A stretch of DNA of 64,000 nucleotides from Qipengyuania soli (GCF_015529805.1 NZ_CP064654.1:1426001-1490000), one strand, 5' to 3'. Counted from the first letter of the stretch, positions 1 to 9,368 are shown. Translations and numbers: made by a program. The notes: generated from the sequence alone by a model not told the origin.

Positions 1-2
1 GG

Positions 3-2147
3 CTTGCACATCTCATCGCAATGCGACGGGCGTGGCCAAGCGAGATTCTCTGCGTCACCTTCACCAACAAGGCGGCACGCGAGATGCGCGAACGCGTCGC
101 ACGCCACATCGGCGATGCGGTTGAAGGCATGCCCTGGCTCGGCACTTTCCATTCGATCGGCGCCCGCATGCTCCGCCGCCACGCCGAACTTGTCGGGTTG
201 CAGAGCAACTACACGATCATCGACACCGACGACCAGTTGCGTCTCCTCAAGCAGCTCATCCAGCAGAACGACCTCGACGAGAAGCGCTGGCCTGCCAGGC
301 AGCTGGCGGGGCTGATCGACAGGTGGAAGAACCGTGGTCTCAACCCCGGTGACCTCGATGCGATCGAGAACGAGGCCTATGCCAATGGTCGCGGCGCACA
401 ATTCTACAAGCTGTACCAGGACCGGCTGAAGGAACTGAACGCCTGCGATTTCGGCGACCTCCTGCTCCACATGCTCAATATCTTCCGCACCCACCATGAC
501 GTGCTCGAGCAGTACCAGCAGCGCTTCAAGTACATCCTCGTCGACGAATACCAGGACACCAACCAGGTCCAGTATTTGTGGCTGCGCCTGCTCGCGCAGA
601 GCCGGAAGAACATCTGCGTGGTCGGTGACGACGATCAGTCCATATATTCATGGCGCGGCGCAGAAGTCGCCAATATCCTCCGGTTCGAAAAGGATTTTCC
701 TGGAGCCGCGGTAATCAAGCTCGAACAGAATTATCGTTCCACCCCGCAAATCCTTGCGGCGGCTTCGGGTCTCATCAACGCCAATAGCGAACGGCTCGGC
801 AAGACGCTGTGGACCGAACTGCCGGCAGGTGAGAAGGTCCGCGTCATCGGCGTGTGGGACGGACCAGAGGAAGCCCGCCGTGTGGGAGAGGAAATCGAGC
901 GACTGGAGGCGGAGGGTGCCCCGCTCGACCAGATCGCGATCCTCGTGCGCGCCCAATACCAGACGCGCGAGTTCGAGGACCGATTTATCCAGATCGGGCT
1001 CAACTACCGCATCGTGGGCGGTTTCCGTTTCTACGAGCGCGCCGAAATCCGCGATGCCCTCGCCTATTTGCGTATGATCGAGCAACCGGCGGACGACCTT
1101 GCATTCGAGCGTATCCACAACCAGCCCAAGCGTGGCCTAGGGGCCAAGGCGCTCGAAACCATGCGCCGCCATGCGCGCCGGATCCAGGCGCCGCTCGCCG
1201 CTGCCAGCCTGGATCTTGCCGACAGCGACGAACTGCCTCCCCGCGCGCGCAACACTCTGGTCGGACTGCTCGGTCAATTCGCGCACTGGCGAGACCAATC
1301 GACCAAGGTCACCCCATCCGAACTTCTTCGCATGGTCGTGACCGAGAGCGGTTACGAGGAGATGCTGCAGAAGGATCGCAGTGCCGAAAGCGCAGGCCGG
1401 CTCGAAAACCTGTCCGAACTCGCCCGGGCGATGGAAGATTACGAGTCGCTCACCGACTTCCTCGAACACGTCAGCCTGGTGATGGACAACGATGCGCGTG
1501 ACGATGGCGAAAAGGTCACCATCATGACCATGCACGCCGCCAAGGGGCTGGAGTTCGACCATGTCTTCCTGCCCGGTTGGGAGGAAGGCGTCTTCCCGAG
1601 CCAACGCGCGCTCGATGAAGGCGGGCTCGCCAGTCTCGAGGAGGAACGGCGCCTCGCCTATGTCGCGATAACGCGCGCGAAACGCCGCTGCACGATCCTG
1701 CACGCAGCAAACCGCCGCATCTATGGGCAGTGGACCAGCTCCATCCCGAGCCGGTTCATCGAGGAACTTCCGCAGGACACGGTCAATCGCGAGACCACGA
1801 TGGCAGGCGGCGCTTCCCTTTGGCGGGCGAACTGGACCGAGAACGAAGATCCTTTCGCACATGTTTCCACCAGCCGCCCGGACCGCTCGACAGCGCGAGG
1901 CCCCGGTTGGCAGCGCGCCCTGAGCACCGGTTACGACGCCACTCCCAAACGCCTTCCCGAGCCGGGCAAGAGCGCGGCGAGTTTTGCCGCCAAGCCGCGC
2001 ACCGATATCGCCATCGGTGCACGCGTCTTCCACGATAAGTTCGGGTACGGCACGGTCACGGATCAGGAAGGCAACAAGCTGACCATCGACTTCGAGAAGG
2101 CAGGCGAGAAGCGAGTGATCGACAGCTTCGTCAAGCCGGCGGATTAG
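3..2147 (+). CDS. uvrD: ATP-dependent DNA helicase UvrD/PcrA (5' truncated)
   Basis: Superfamily 1A 3'-5' DNA helicase used in repair and replication restart. The reading frame is open to the window edge: codons before the first ATG at 21 read LAHLIA, which fits UvrD between the Walker A region and motif Ia, so the ATP-binding GxGKT lies outside the window. Visible motifs are VTFTNKAAREM (Ia), VDEYQDTN (II), GDDDQSIYSWRGA (III), LEQNYRST (IV), TMHAAKGLEFDHVF (V) and YVAITRAKR (VI). The last ~50 residues look like the Tudor-like C-terminal domain of PcrA/UvrD. The 3' end overlaps the convergent methyltransferase gene by 17 bp. Confidence 0.95.
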   Translation, partial: LAHLIAMRRAWPSEILCVTFTNKAAREMRERVARHIGDAVEGMPWLGTFHSIGARMLRRHAELVGLQSNYTIIDTDDQLRLLKQLIQQNDLDEKRWPARQLAGLIDRWKNRGLNPGDLDAIENEAYANGRGAQFYKLYQDRLKELNACDFGDLLLHMLNIFRTHHDVLEQYQQRFKYILVDEYQDTNQVQYLWLRLLAQSRKNICVVGDDDQSIYSWRGAEVANILRFEKDFPGAAVIKLEQNYRSTPQILAAASGLINANSERLGKTLWTELPAGEKVRVIGVWDGPEEARRVGEEIERLEAEGAPLDQIAILVRAQYQTREFEDRFIQIGLNYRIVGGFRFYERAEIRDALAYLRMIEQPADDLAFERIHNQPKRGLGAKALETMRRHARRIQAPLAAASLDLADSDELPPRARNTLVGLLGQFAHWRDQSTKVTPSELLRMVVTESGYEEMLQKDRSAESAGRLENLSELARAMEDYESLTDFLEHVSLVMDNDARDDGEKVTIMTMHAAKGLEFDHVFLPGWEEGVFPSQRALDEGGLASLEEERRLAYVAITRAKRRCTILHAANRRIYGQWTSSIPSRFIEELPQDTVNRETTMAGGASLWRANWTENEDPFAHVSTSRPDRSTARGPGWQRALSTGYDATPKRLPEPGKSAASFAAKPRTDIAIGARVFHDKFGYGTVTDQEGNKLTIDFEKAGEKRVIDSFVKPAD

Positions 2148-2802
2148 GCCCGATCCACAGACCTCGCTCGACGAAGAACTGCGTCGGGGCGAAGTCAGTC
2201 ACTTCGGTCCAGGACATGCCCCGCTCTTCCGCGAACTCGATGAGGATTCGTCTCGCTTTTCCGAGATCCCCTGAGGTTCCCCCCTGCTTGTCGGCATTGT
2301 CGAGGTAGATGACCCCGCCAGGCGCGAGATGTTCGGTAGCCTCCCTCGCACATGCGCAACGCCAAGCCCCATCGATCATGATGAGGTCGTAGGCCGCACC
2401 TTCCGGCATGGTGACATATTGGGCCTTCTCGCTGGCAAGGCGCACAGAGACGCGGTCGCAATCGGCCAGTTGCCGTGAAACCTGCGCATACCACTGCGGA
2501 TCGCTCTCGACGCTCTCGACCGAAGCTGCGCGCGCCGCATACCATGCGGTCGACATCCCCGATCCGAACTCGAAGACGCGCGAACGTGTAGGATCGAGAA
2601 GCTCCGCTATGGCATTCGCGGCATCGTACGAAATCCACGGGCGCGGAGGACGCCTGCCCAAAAGCTTTCGTCCGAGGCCGGTTGAGATAGCTCGCGGCCC
2701 ATTCCTCAGCAGGCGGCCAGCCGGGACGAGGTTACCGAGTTCGTCGCGAAAACGCGGATTGCGCCTCCCGCCCCCACGCCAGATTTTTGCCCACAGCCCC
2801 AT
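2131..2802 (-). CDS. class I SAM-dependent methyltransferase, small
   Basis: Protein of about 223 residues with a Rossmann methyltransferase core: FEFGSGMSTAWYA (motif I, SAM binding), VESVESDP (acidic residue after beta 2), DLIMIDG (motif IV) and GGVIYLDNAD (motif V). Substrate unknown. I chose the ATG at 2802 because the longer open frame would run back into the upstream gene that stops at 2840; no convincing ribosome binding site is visible. It lies 37 bp after the sterol-desaturase family gene on the same strand, suggesting cotranscription. The TylF/macrocin-type or O-methyltransferase families are possible homes. Confidence 0.75.
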   Translation of the reverse strand: MGLWAKIWRGGGRRNPRFRDELGNLVPAGRLLRNGPRAISTGLGRKLLGRRPPRPWISYDAANAIAELLDPTRSRVFEFGSGMSTAWYAARAASVESVESDPQWYAQVSRQLADCDRVSVRLASEKAQYVTMPEGAAYDLIMIDGAWRCACAREATEHLAPGGVIYLDNADKQGGTSGDLGKARRILIEFAEERGMSWTEVTDFAPTQFFVERGLWIGPNPPA

Positions 2803-2839
2803 GGGCCGATCATAGCAGCGACAATCCGGCAGTGACAGC

Positions 2840-3673
2840 TTACGCGGCGGCTTCGTCCACCTGCTCGCTCGGTTTGCTGTCGCGATATCGCGCCTCCCAC
2901 GGGCGAGCGAGTTCACCCCAGAAACTGCGCGGTCCCTCTTCGATACCCGTCTCGCAATTCACGTGCGGTGTCGGGTCGACATAGGTGCCGAACATCACGT
3001 CGAGGAAGGCGAAGGTGTTGGAGTAGTTGGTCCCCATCAGTCGCTCGTCACGAATGTGATGCAGGCGATGGGCCGCAGGCGAGATCATGACCTTGCCGAA
3101 ACGCCCGAAGGTCCAGGGCACATCCGCATGGGCGAGATACCCCCAGAAGGTGCGCAGCAACTGTGCGGCAGCGATCGACCAGAGCGGGAATCCCAGTGCC
3201 ACCACGGGCAGAAGATCGATCAGTACGCTCAGGAGCTTTCCGACCGGGTGCTTGCGATGAACCGTCAGCCAATGAATCGCAGTGTCTGAATGATGTGTCG
3301 CATGGAAACGCCAGAGCCCAGGCTCATGTTCGAGCCGGTGACGCCAGTAGGCGGCGAAGTCGATGAGAACCGCGGCCGCAGCGAGGACGAGAACCTCATT
3401 AGTCCCCTCCCAAAAGCTGGCGAGCGTCGGATTTGTCCCGATGGTTGCATGCAGTGCCCCGCTCGGTGCCTCGAAAAACGGAGCCAGCAGGACAGAATTG
3501 AAGATAGCTAGCGCGAGGTTCTTCGAGAATTCTTCCCGTGTCGCCCCAACCGCCTTGATGAAGCCGTTCCGCTTGGTCGCAAACGCGAGCAGTCCGAAAA
3601 CCACCCCATGAGCGGCAAGGATCAGCAGCACATTGCGCAAAAGATCGAGAAAAAGCCCCATCGGTGCAACCAT
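2840..3673 (-). CDS. sterol desaturase / fatty acid hydroxylase family membrane protein
   Basis: Integral membrane di-iron oxygenase of 277 residues. The family signature is the set of histidine clusters that bind two irons: HRLEH, HATHHS and HRLHHIRD can all be read, with hydrophobic segments before and between them (for example near residues 10-28 and 85-110). Family members hydroxylate or desaturate sterols, fatty acids or carotenoids; the substrate here cannot be told, although carotenoid modification is plausible in an erythrobacter. A perfect 12-bp palindrome (3676-3687) lies directly upstream of the start codon. Confidence 0.85.
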   Translation of the reverse strand: MVAPMGLFLDLLRNVLLILAAHGVVFGLLAFATKRNGFIKAVGATREEFSKNLALAIFNSVLLAPFFEAPSGALHATIGTNPTLASFWEGTNEVLVLAAAAVLIDFAAYWRHRLEHEPGLWRFHATHHSDTAIHWLTVHRKHPVGKLLSVLIDLLPVVALGFPLWSIAAAQLLRTFWGYLAHADVPWTFGRFGKVMISPAAHRLHHIRDERLMGTNYSNTFAFLDVMFGTYVDPTPHVNCETGIEEGPRSFWGELARPWEARYRDSKPSEQVDEAAA

Positions 3674-3675
3674 GC

Positions 3676-3687
3676 ACCAAGCTTGGT
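3676..3687. promoter_or_regulatory. 12-bp perfect palindrome before the hydroxylase start
   Basis: ACCAAGCTTGGT reads the same on both strands and ends 3 nt upstream of the ATG at 3673. It could fold at the ribosome loading site or bind a dimeric regulator. It could also be chance. Confidence 0.3.
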
Positions 3688-3730
3688 AAACAAAGGCTCA
3701 ATCCCGGCCCGGCGAACCGTTCGATCTGGC

Positions 3731-5113
3731 TCAGGAAAGCGCGGAAACGTCGAGGAATCCGGGCATCGGGCCGTTCCATTCACCCGGTGCCGTCGGCTCG
3801 TCGTCGAATTGACGCTCGCGGCGCGGCTGGCGTTCTGGCTTGTCTTCCCGCTTGGGCTTTACCGACCGCGGCGCGCGCTCCTCGCGTGACTTGCGAGCGC
3901 CCCTGTCCGAATGGGCGCGCGGCTCTTCCTTGCGTTCATCCTGGTCGGCAGCTTCGTCGCGATTGTCCTGTGAAGGCTCCTTGAGCTCGACCCGGACATC
4001 CTTCTTGCCGAATACCGGTACTTCGGAACCGGTCAGCTTCTCGACATTGGCGATCGCCTCCGCGTCATCCTCCGCAACGAAGGTGAAGGCGCGTCCCTTG
4101 GCACCCGCGCGGCCCGTGCGACCGATGCGATGGACGTAATCGTCCGGGTGCCACGGCGTGTCGAAGTTGAACACGTGGCTCACGCCCTTGATGTCGAGAC
4201 CGCGTGCAGCAACGTCGGACGCGACGAGGATGTTCACCTCGCCCGCCTTGAACCGTGCCAGTTCCTTGAGGCGGCTCGACTGATCCATGTCACCATGGAT
4301 TTCGGCACTCGCATAACCGTGGCTCTGCAAGCTCTTGTTGAGTTCGCGCACGGTGGTCTTGCGGTTGGCGAAAATGATCGCCGTCTCGACATGGTCGTGG
4401 TCAAGCAACCAGCGCAAGGTTTCGCGCTTCTGGCGGGTCTTCACCGGCACTTTGAACGCGGTGATGTCCTTGTTGGTCGAAGCAGCACGGCTGACCTCGA
4501 TCCGCTTGGGATTGTTGAGGAACTTCTTGGCCAGCTTCTCGATCGGAGGCGGCATGGTTGCCGAAAAGAGCATGGTCTGGCGCGTTTCGGGCAGCTTGTC
4601 GCAAATGAACTCGATGTCCGGGATGAAGCCCATGTCGAGCATGCGGTCGGCTTCGTCGATAACCAGGAGCTCGCAGCCGTTGAGCAGGATTTTGCCGCGT
4701 TCGAAGAGGTCCATCAGGCGGCCCGGGGTCGCGATCAGGACGTCGACGCCCTCGTTCAGCGCCTTGACCTGGTCGCCCATCTGCACGCCACCGATCAGCA
4801 GCGCCATCTTGAGATCGTGGTTCTTGCCGTACTTTTCGAAGTTTTCGGCCACCTGCGCGGCGAGTTCGCGGGTCGGTTCCAGGATCAGCGAGCGCGGCAT
4901 CATCGCCCGGCGACGACCATGCGCCATGATGTCGATCATCGGCAGCACGAAACTGGCGGTCTTGCCCGTGCCAGTCTGCGCAATACCGATGATGTCCTTC
5001 ATCATCAGGACAGGCGGGATCGCCTCACGCTGGATGGCGGTCGGCTCGGTGTAGCCGGCTTCTTCGACCGCTTTGAGCAAGTCTGGTGAAAGGCCGAGAT
5101 CGGCGAAAGTCAT
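3731..5113 (-). CDS. rhlE: DEAD-box RNA helicase, RhlE-like
   Basis: ATP-dependent RNA helicase of 460 residues. Motifs in order: Q motif (FADLGLSPDLL...PTAIQ), AQTGTGKTASF (I), PTRELAAQV (Ia), TPGRLMDLF (Ib), VIDEADRMLD (II, DEAD), SATMP (III), IIFANRKTT (IV), ASDVAARGLDI (V) and HRIGRTGRAG (VI). The C-terminal ~90 residues are a charged arginine-, lysine- and glutamate-rich low-complexity tail typical of RhlE/DeaD proteins that remodel RNA and assist ribosome assembly or RNA decay. The start at 5113 is chosen because the Q motif begins right after it; the longer frame upstream has no homology-like sequence. Confidence 0.93.
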   Translation of the reverse strand: MTFADLGLSPDLLKAVEEAGYTEPTAIQREAIPPVLMMKDIIGIAQTGTGKTASFVLPMIDIMAHGRRRAMMPRSLILEPTRELAAQVAENFEKYGKNHDLKMALLIGGVQMGDQVKALNEGVDVLIATPGRLMDLFERGKILLNGCELLVIDEADRMLDMGFIPDIEFICDKLPETRQTMLFSATMPPPIEKLAKKFLNNPKRIEVSRAASTNKDITAFKVPVKTRQKRETLRWLLDHDHVETAIIFANRKTTVRELNKSLQSHGYASAEIHGDMDQSSRLKELARFKAGEVNILVASDVAARGLDIKGVSHVFNFDTPWHPDDYVHRIGRTGRAGAKGRAFTFVAEDDAEAIANVEKLTGSEVPVFGKKDVRVELKEPSQDNRDEAADQDERKEEPRAHSDRGARKSREERAPRSVKPKREDKPERQPRRERQFDDEPTAPGEWNGPMPGFLDVSALS

Positions 5114-5240
5114 GCGGTTCGAATGTGTCCTTGGAACTTGGGTCGAAGACGATCCGCGCGCGCGCGGTTCCGACTGGCCGCGCCCTTTGCCGTTTTGGAC
5201 CCGGAAGTCAAGTTTTGCGCGCCTGACGGGTGCCAGCCCG

Positions 5241-5816
5241 TCAGTCGTCGGACTGGACAAGAACCAGTCGGTTGAACTGCGATACCTGGCATTGCGCCCC
5301 CGCACGGCTCATCAGCCTGTCACGATCGACGCAAAGCTGCCCGTCGCTGTTGCGCTCCATGTAAAAGCCGAGATAGAAATCGCGCGGGCTGCACGATTTC
5401 TCCAGTCGCGCCGAAACCATGCTGCGATCGCGCATATACATGACCAGCCGGCTTCCGCGGTCCGAAACTCCGACGATGTTGTTCGTCGCGATGCACTGGC
5501 CCATTGGCCGTTCAACGAGGCGCGGCAGTTGTGCCTTCTGGCGTGTCTGGAATTCGGTAAGCATGTCCGGACGCACGGTTCCCGGTTGCGGACTGATACG
5601 CAGGATCATCTGCCCCTCGATCCGGACCTGGTTGGCTACCGGCACCGGCACGCTACCCGAAAAGCTCATCCAGTTCGGCGCACGGCGGGAAATAGGTCCG
5701 GTCCTCACGGCACCTTCCCGTTCTTCGACCTGATGCACCACATCCTGCCCGACAGGCTCCAATCCCGGAGCGCCGAACGGCAGCAACACGGAAAGAAGGA
5801 CGGACATCAGCGGCAT
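5241..5816 (-). CDS. conserved hypothetical secreted protein
   Basis: Protein of 191 residues that I do not recognise. The N-terminus (MPLMSVLLSVLLPFGAPG) resembles a short signal peptide, so an exported protein is likely. Four cysteines lie in the second half (in GQCIAT, KSCSPR, QLCVDR and AQCQVS), which suggests disulfides. No catalytic motif is visible. It stands alone between the helicase and the divergent FAD oxidase, and an 8-bp hairpin (5223-5244) overlaps its stop codon but lacks a U tract. Confidence 0.6.
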   Translation of the reverse strand: MPLMSVLLSVLLPFGAPGLEPVGQDVVHQVEEREGAVRTGPISRRAPNWMSFSGSVPVPVANQVRIEGQMILRISPQPGTVRPDMLTEFQTRQKAQLPRLVERPMGQCIATNNIVGVSDRGSRLVMYMRDRSMVSARLEKSCSPRDFYLGFYMERNSDGQLCVDRDRLMSRAGAQCQVSQFNRLVLVQSDD

Positions 5817-5959
5817 AGGCGGTCTGGACTACTCCTCGGCCGCGTCGATAGTGCGGTTGGCGGCCTGTCTAACTGTTTCGCTTGAATAACGGCTTAATTG
5901 GAACCGCTTTCTCGTCAAACGCTGGCGGATGGTGCGACAAGTGTGGCAAGGAGGCCGCA

Positions 5960-7408
5960 ATGTCCGAGCCCCAAGCATTCATCGCAGCCGCCACCGAACT
6001 GCTCGGCGCGCGCGGCTTTGCCACCGATCCCGAACTCGTGAGCCCCTGGCTTACCGATTGGCGCGGCCGCTATTCCGGCAGGGCACTGGGCCTCGCCTCG
6101 CCTGCCTCGACCGCAGAGGTCTCGGCCTTTGTCAGGCTTTGCGGCGAACATGGCGTGCCGATCGTGCCCCAGGGCGGCAACAGTGGGATGTCCGGCGGCG
6201 CCACTCCCGATGACACAGGTTCGGCAGTTCTGCTTTCGCTGCGCAAGATGGACGCGATACGCGACCTCGACGTGGCCGGTCGCCAGGTGACCTGCGAGGC
6301 AGGTGTAATCCTCCAAAACCTGCACGATCTCGCAGAGAAGAACCGGCTCCGCTTCCCGCTTACCCTCGGCGGAAAGGGATCCGCGACGATCGGTGGACTG
6401 ATCTCTACCAATGCCGGCGGGACGCAGGTCCTTCGCCACGGCACGATGCGGGCACAGGTCCTAGGGCTCGAGGCGGTCCTCGCCGATGGATCGGTGTTCG
6501 AGAGCCTAATACCGCTCAAAAAGGACAATCGCGGCTTCGACCTCAAGCAAATGCTGATCGGGTCGGAAGGAACTCTCGGAATAGTAACAGCTGCAACGTT
6601 GCGCCTCATGCCCGAAATTGGCGAGCGCACGGTCCTTTGGGCAGGCCTCGATTCCATCGGCAGTGCGAGGGAATTTCTGCTTCTAGCAGACGAGCTTGTC
6701 GGAGAAAGCCTTGAGGGTTTCGAGGTTCTCCCCGCTCATTGCCTTGAATCGGTGCTGGCCCATGTACCCACCGCTCGTTCACCCCTTGCTGGTGCCCATT
6801 CATGGTTTGCGCTCGTGGAACTGGTTGCGGCACCGGGACAAGGCGAAGCGCTTCGCCAATCAGCGGAAAACCTGCTCACCATGGCAATGGAGCGCAGGCT
6901 GATCGAAGATGCGACAATTGCCGCCAACGAAGCGCAGGCTGAAGCGTTCTGGAGGCTGCGCGACGAGATCGCCCCAGCCGAGCGAGCCATTGGGCCCGCG
7001 ATGCAGCATGATATCTCCGTTCCCGTTTCCACGATGGCCAAGTTCGTCGAACAGGTCGGTCCCGAAGTGGAGGCGCGCTTTCCTGGTACGACTGCAGTAG
7101 GGTTCGGTCATCTTGGCGATGGCAACATTCACTTTCATGTCCTTGCCCCCAAAGGAGCTGTCAGGGGCGAGTGGGAGGCATCGACCGGCAAGCAGATCAG
7201 TGCTTTCGTCCATGACCGAGTTACCCAATGGGGTGGCTCGATCAGTGCCGAACACGGGATTGGCCAGATGAAGCGCGACGAACTTGGTCGCCTCGGCAAT
7301 CCCGTCGCACTGGCAATGATGCGCACCATCAAGAATGCGCTCGATCCAAAGGGATTGCTGAACCCCGGCAAGCTCGTGCCGCTTGCGCCAGAGGGCGCAA
7401 CACCTTAA
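5960..7408 (+). CDS. FAD-linked oxidase (D-2-hydroxyacid / D-2-hydroxyglutarate dehydrogenase type)
   Basis: Flavoprotein of 482 residues in the glycolate oxidase GlcD / D-lactate dehydrogenase / D-2-hydroxyglutarate dehydrogenase family. The PCMH FAD-binding half shows GGNSGMSGGA and GGLISTNAGGTQVLRHG; the C-terminal FAD-oxidase domain shows GFGHLGDGNIHFHV and SAEHGIGQMKRDEL, which in the family carry metal and substrate ligands. It probably oxidises a D-2-hydroxyacid and passes electrons to an electron-transfer flavoprotein or quinone. The ATG at 5960 has a strong AAGGAGG ribosome site at 5948-5954, so the longer upstream frame is rejected. Confidence 0.88.
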   Translation: MSEPQAFIAAATELLGARGFATDPELVSPWLTDWRGRYSGRALGLASPASTAEVSAFVRLCGEHGVPIVPQGGNSGMSGGATPDDTGSAVLLSLRKMDAIRDLDVAGRQVTCEAGVILQNLHDLAEKNRLRFPLTLGGKGSATIGGLISTNAGGTQVLRHGTMRAQVLGLEAVLADGSVFESLIPLKKDNRGFDLKQMLIGSEGTLGIVTAATLRLMPEIGERTVLWAGLDSIGSAREFLLLADELVGESLEGFEVLPAHCLESVLAHVPTARSPLAGAHSWFALVELVAAPGQGEALRQSAENLLTMAMERRLIEDATIAANEAQAEAFWRLRDEIAPAERAIGPAMQHDISVPVSTMAKFVEQVGPEVEARFPGTTAVGFGHLGDGNIHFHVLAPKGAVRGEWEASTGKQISAFVHDRVTQWGGSISAEHGIGQMKRDELGRLGNPVALAMMRTIKNALDPKGLLNPGKLVPLAPEGATP

Positions 7409-7474
7409 GGCGCCGTGCTTCACGCGCGCGTGCCTTTGGCGCGGCGTACAATTCGAAGATTTTGGAGAGATTCC

Positions 7475-8263
7475 ATGGCCAGCGCGCCGCAGCCGAACCT
7501 GCCCTTGTTCTACAACGACCTCATGCCGCTCAACAGCAATGACCACAGCAATTTCCGCACGCGTGCGATGGAATTGGCTCCGTGGCTTGCAAAGCAGCAT
7601 GCCATTCCGTTGACAGTTGACGAGTTCATCCAGGCCCAGCGCCACTTCCCGATCGTCTTCTCCTCGGGTGACAGTCCGCTTCCGCTGGCGCTGATGGGCC
7701 TCAACGAAGGCGTGAATACCTTTGTCGATGAGACCGGAAAGCTGCTCGAGCCGACCTACATTCCGGCCTACGTTCGCCGCTATCCCTTCATGCTCGCACG
7801 CCTGCGTCCCGACGCCGACGAGCTGTCGCTGTGCTTTGATCCGACAGCCGACTCGGTTGGTGAATTTGACGAAGGCCAGGCCCTGTTCGACGGCAAGGAG
7901 CCGACCGAAGCGACCCGCATGGTTCTCGATTTCTGCGAGAATTTCGAGCAGGCGGGTCAGCGGACCCAGAACTTCATGAACGAAATCAAGGAACACGACC
8001 TGCTTATGGACGGCGAAGTCGCCATCCAGCAGGGCGACAATGCCCAGCCGTTCGTTTACCGCGGTTTCCAGATGATCGATCAGGAAAAGCTTCGCAACAT
8101 GCGTGGTGACCAGCTGCGCAAGTGGAACGAAAACGGCCTGCTGCCGCTGCTGTTTGCCCACCTGTTCTCGCTCGAACAGATGCGCATCATCTTCTCGCGC
8201 CAGGTTCAGCAGGGTACCGCACCGAAGGCCAACGCCGCTACCGATGCGATCCCCACTGCATGA
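7475..8263 (+). CDS. SapC family protein
   Basis: Protein of 262 residues resembling the SapC family (named after an S-layer-associated protein), frequent in sphingomonads and Caulobacter relatives. Recognisable features are the N-terminal PLFYNDLMPLNSNDH segment, HFPIVFSSG and a conserved YPFMLARLR region. The molecular function is not established; links to the cell surface or TonB-receptor regulons have been suggested for neighbours of this family. Start at 7475 is supported by GGAGAG 6 nt upstream. A GC-rich hairpin with a short U run follows at 8279-8312. Confidence 0.85.
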   Translation: MASAPQPNLPLFYNDLMPLNSNDHSNFRTRAMELAPWLAKQHAIPLTVDEFIQAQRHFPIVFSSGDSPLPLALMGLNEGVNTFVDETGKLLEPTYIPAYVRRYPFMLARLRPDADELSLCFDPTADSVGEFDEGQALFDGKEPTEATRMVLDFCENFEQAGQRTQNFMNEIKEHDLLMDGEVAIQQGDNAQPFVYRGFQMIDQEKLRNMRGDQLRKWNENGLLPLLFAHLFSLEQMRIIFSRQVQQGTAPKANAATDAIPTA

Positions 8264-8267
8264 CGCC

Positions 8268-9278
8268 ATGAGATCGAAGGGGGCGCTCCGGATTTTCCGG
8301 GGCGCCCTCTTTGCGTTTGCGGTTGCCTCCTGTGCTCCCGCGACAAGCGCTGGAAGGCCTGGAGAACCCGGTTCGAAGGAGGCCAGCAGCCTTGAGCTGT
8401 TCCAGCAGCGCGAAGATAGGCTGTTCACGACCGGCTATCGCCTGGTCACTGCCAACGCTCGTTATTGCGAACGCCAGTCGCTGGCTAGTGGTCTCCTCCT
8501 CCACGATGCAGAAAGCTATGGCGATCCAGCCGCCGTGCGTCGCCTGTTCGGCCTCTCCGGGGATATCGGCGTGCAGTCCGTGGCAAGCGGTTCGCCCGCC
8601 GAGCGCGTCGGGTTGAAGCAGAACGATACACTTGTTGCATTTGCCGACGCTGGCATCGAAGACAACTTCCCGCCTACCCGCCCAGGATGGAAGCGCCTTA
8701 CACAATTACGCGAACAGTTCGATCAATCGCTCTCGACAGGGCAGCTTCGCCTTGTTTGGCGCGACACAGACGGCAACGAGCGCACTGATGCGATTTCCGG
8801 CGTCCCGGCCTGTACATCGCGTTTCGAATTGCTCGACGAGGCGCGAGCCGCAGAGGCCGACGGCGAACGCGTGATGCTGGGACAGAACTTTCCTGCTTTC
8901 GGCTATTCGGAGGACGAGTTCGCTGCCGCAGTCGCACACGAGCTTGCCCATAACCTTCTGGCGCATGTCGCCACTCTCGATCGCCTCGGCAGGACTCAGT
9001 CTAACATCAGGCTGTCGGAACGCGACGCGGACCGGTTGATGCCCTGGCTGCTCCACAACGCAGGCTACGATCCCCGAGCGGCGGTTTCCTTCATGCGACG
9101 GTGGGGCCCCAGGTACGGCGGGGGCCTGCTCCGCAAGCGGACCCATGACGGATGGGATGAACGAGTGGAGTTCATAGAGGCCGAAATCGCCCTTCTCGAT
9201 GCCCGAATTCGGAACCACGGAGATGCGGACTGGCGGACAGGTTTTTCGCCGATGCTGGGAGCCGGGTCCTCGCAATAG
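8268..9278 (+). CDS. M48-family metalloprotease lipoprotein with PDZ domain
   Basis: Protein of 336 residues. The N-terminus is a lipoprotein signal with lipobox VAS-C, giving an acylated cysteine near residue 22. A PDZ-like segment (IGVQSVASGSPAERVGLKQ) is followed by the zinc site HELAH at residues 224-228 and a later SERDADRL that should supply the third ligand, as in M48 peptidases. It is likely an envelope protease for misfolded or lipid-linked proteins (BepA/LoiP-like role by analogy). The gene starts 4 nt after the sapC stop, and the first ~14 codons form an inverted repeat that can fold into a terminator-like hairpin. Confidence 0.85.
   Translation: MRSKGALRIFRGALFAFAVASCAPATSAGRPGEPGSKEASSLELFQQREDRLFTTGYRLVTANARYCERQSLASGLLLHDAESYGDPAAVRRLFGLSGDIGVQSVASGSPAERVGLKQNDTLVAFADAGIEDNFPPTRPGWKRLTQLREQFDQSLSTGQLRLVWRDTDGNERTDAISGVPACTSRFELLDEARAAEADGERVMLGQNFPAFGYSEDEFAAAVAHELAHNLLAHVATLDRLGRTQSNIRLSERDADRLMPWLLHNAGYDPRAAVSFMRRWGPRYGGGLLRKRTHDGWDERVEFIEAEIALLDARIRNHGDADWRTGFSPMLGAGSSQ
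8279..8312 (+). terminator. terminator-like hairpin inside the start of the M48 gene
   Basis: A 13-bp stem with two G-U pairs (8279-8291 with 8297-8309) and a 5-nt loop is followed by TTT. It begins 16 nt after the sapC stop but lies within codons 4-14 of the next gene, so it may attenuate or separate the two genes. Confidence 0.5.
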
Positions 9279-9368
9279 TTCCCAATTCCCGACCTTTGGG
9301 GATTCCAACTGGTGCCTGCCGGCGCTAGGGGAGGAGACCAGTTCCGGGTCAAAGGAGAATTGGAAGTA

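Noticed and set aside
5223-5244. 8-bp hairpin at the end of the hypothetical gene at 5241-5816
   Set aside because: Good stem, but no U tract follows on the minus strand, so not called a terminator.
6860-8428. 522-residue minus-strand open frame over the oxidase and SapC genes
   Set aside because: Antisense to two well-supported genes with ribosome sites; no motif.
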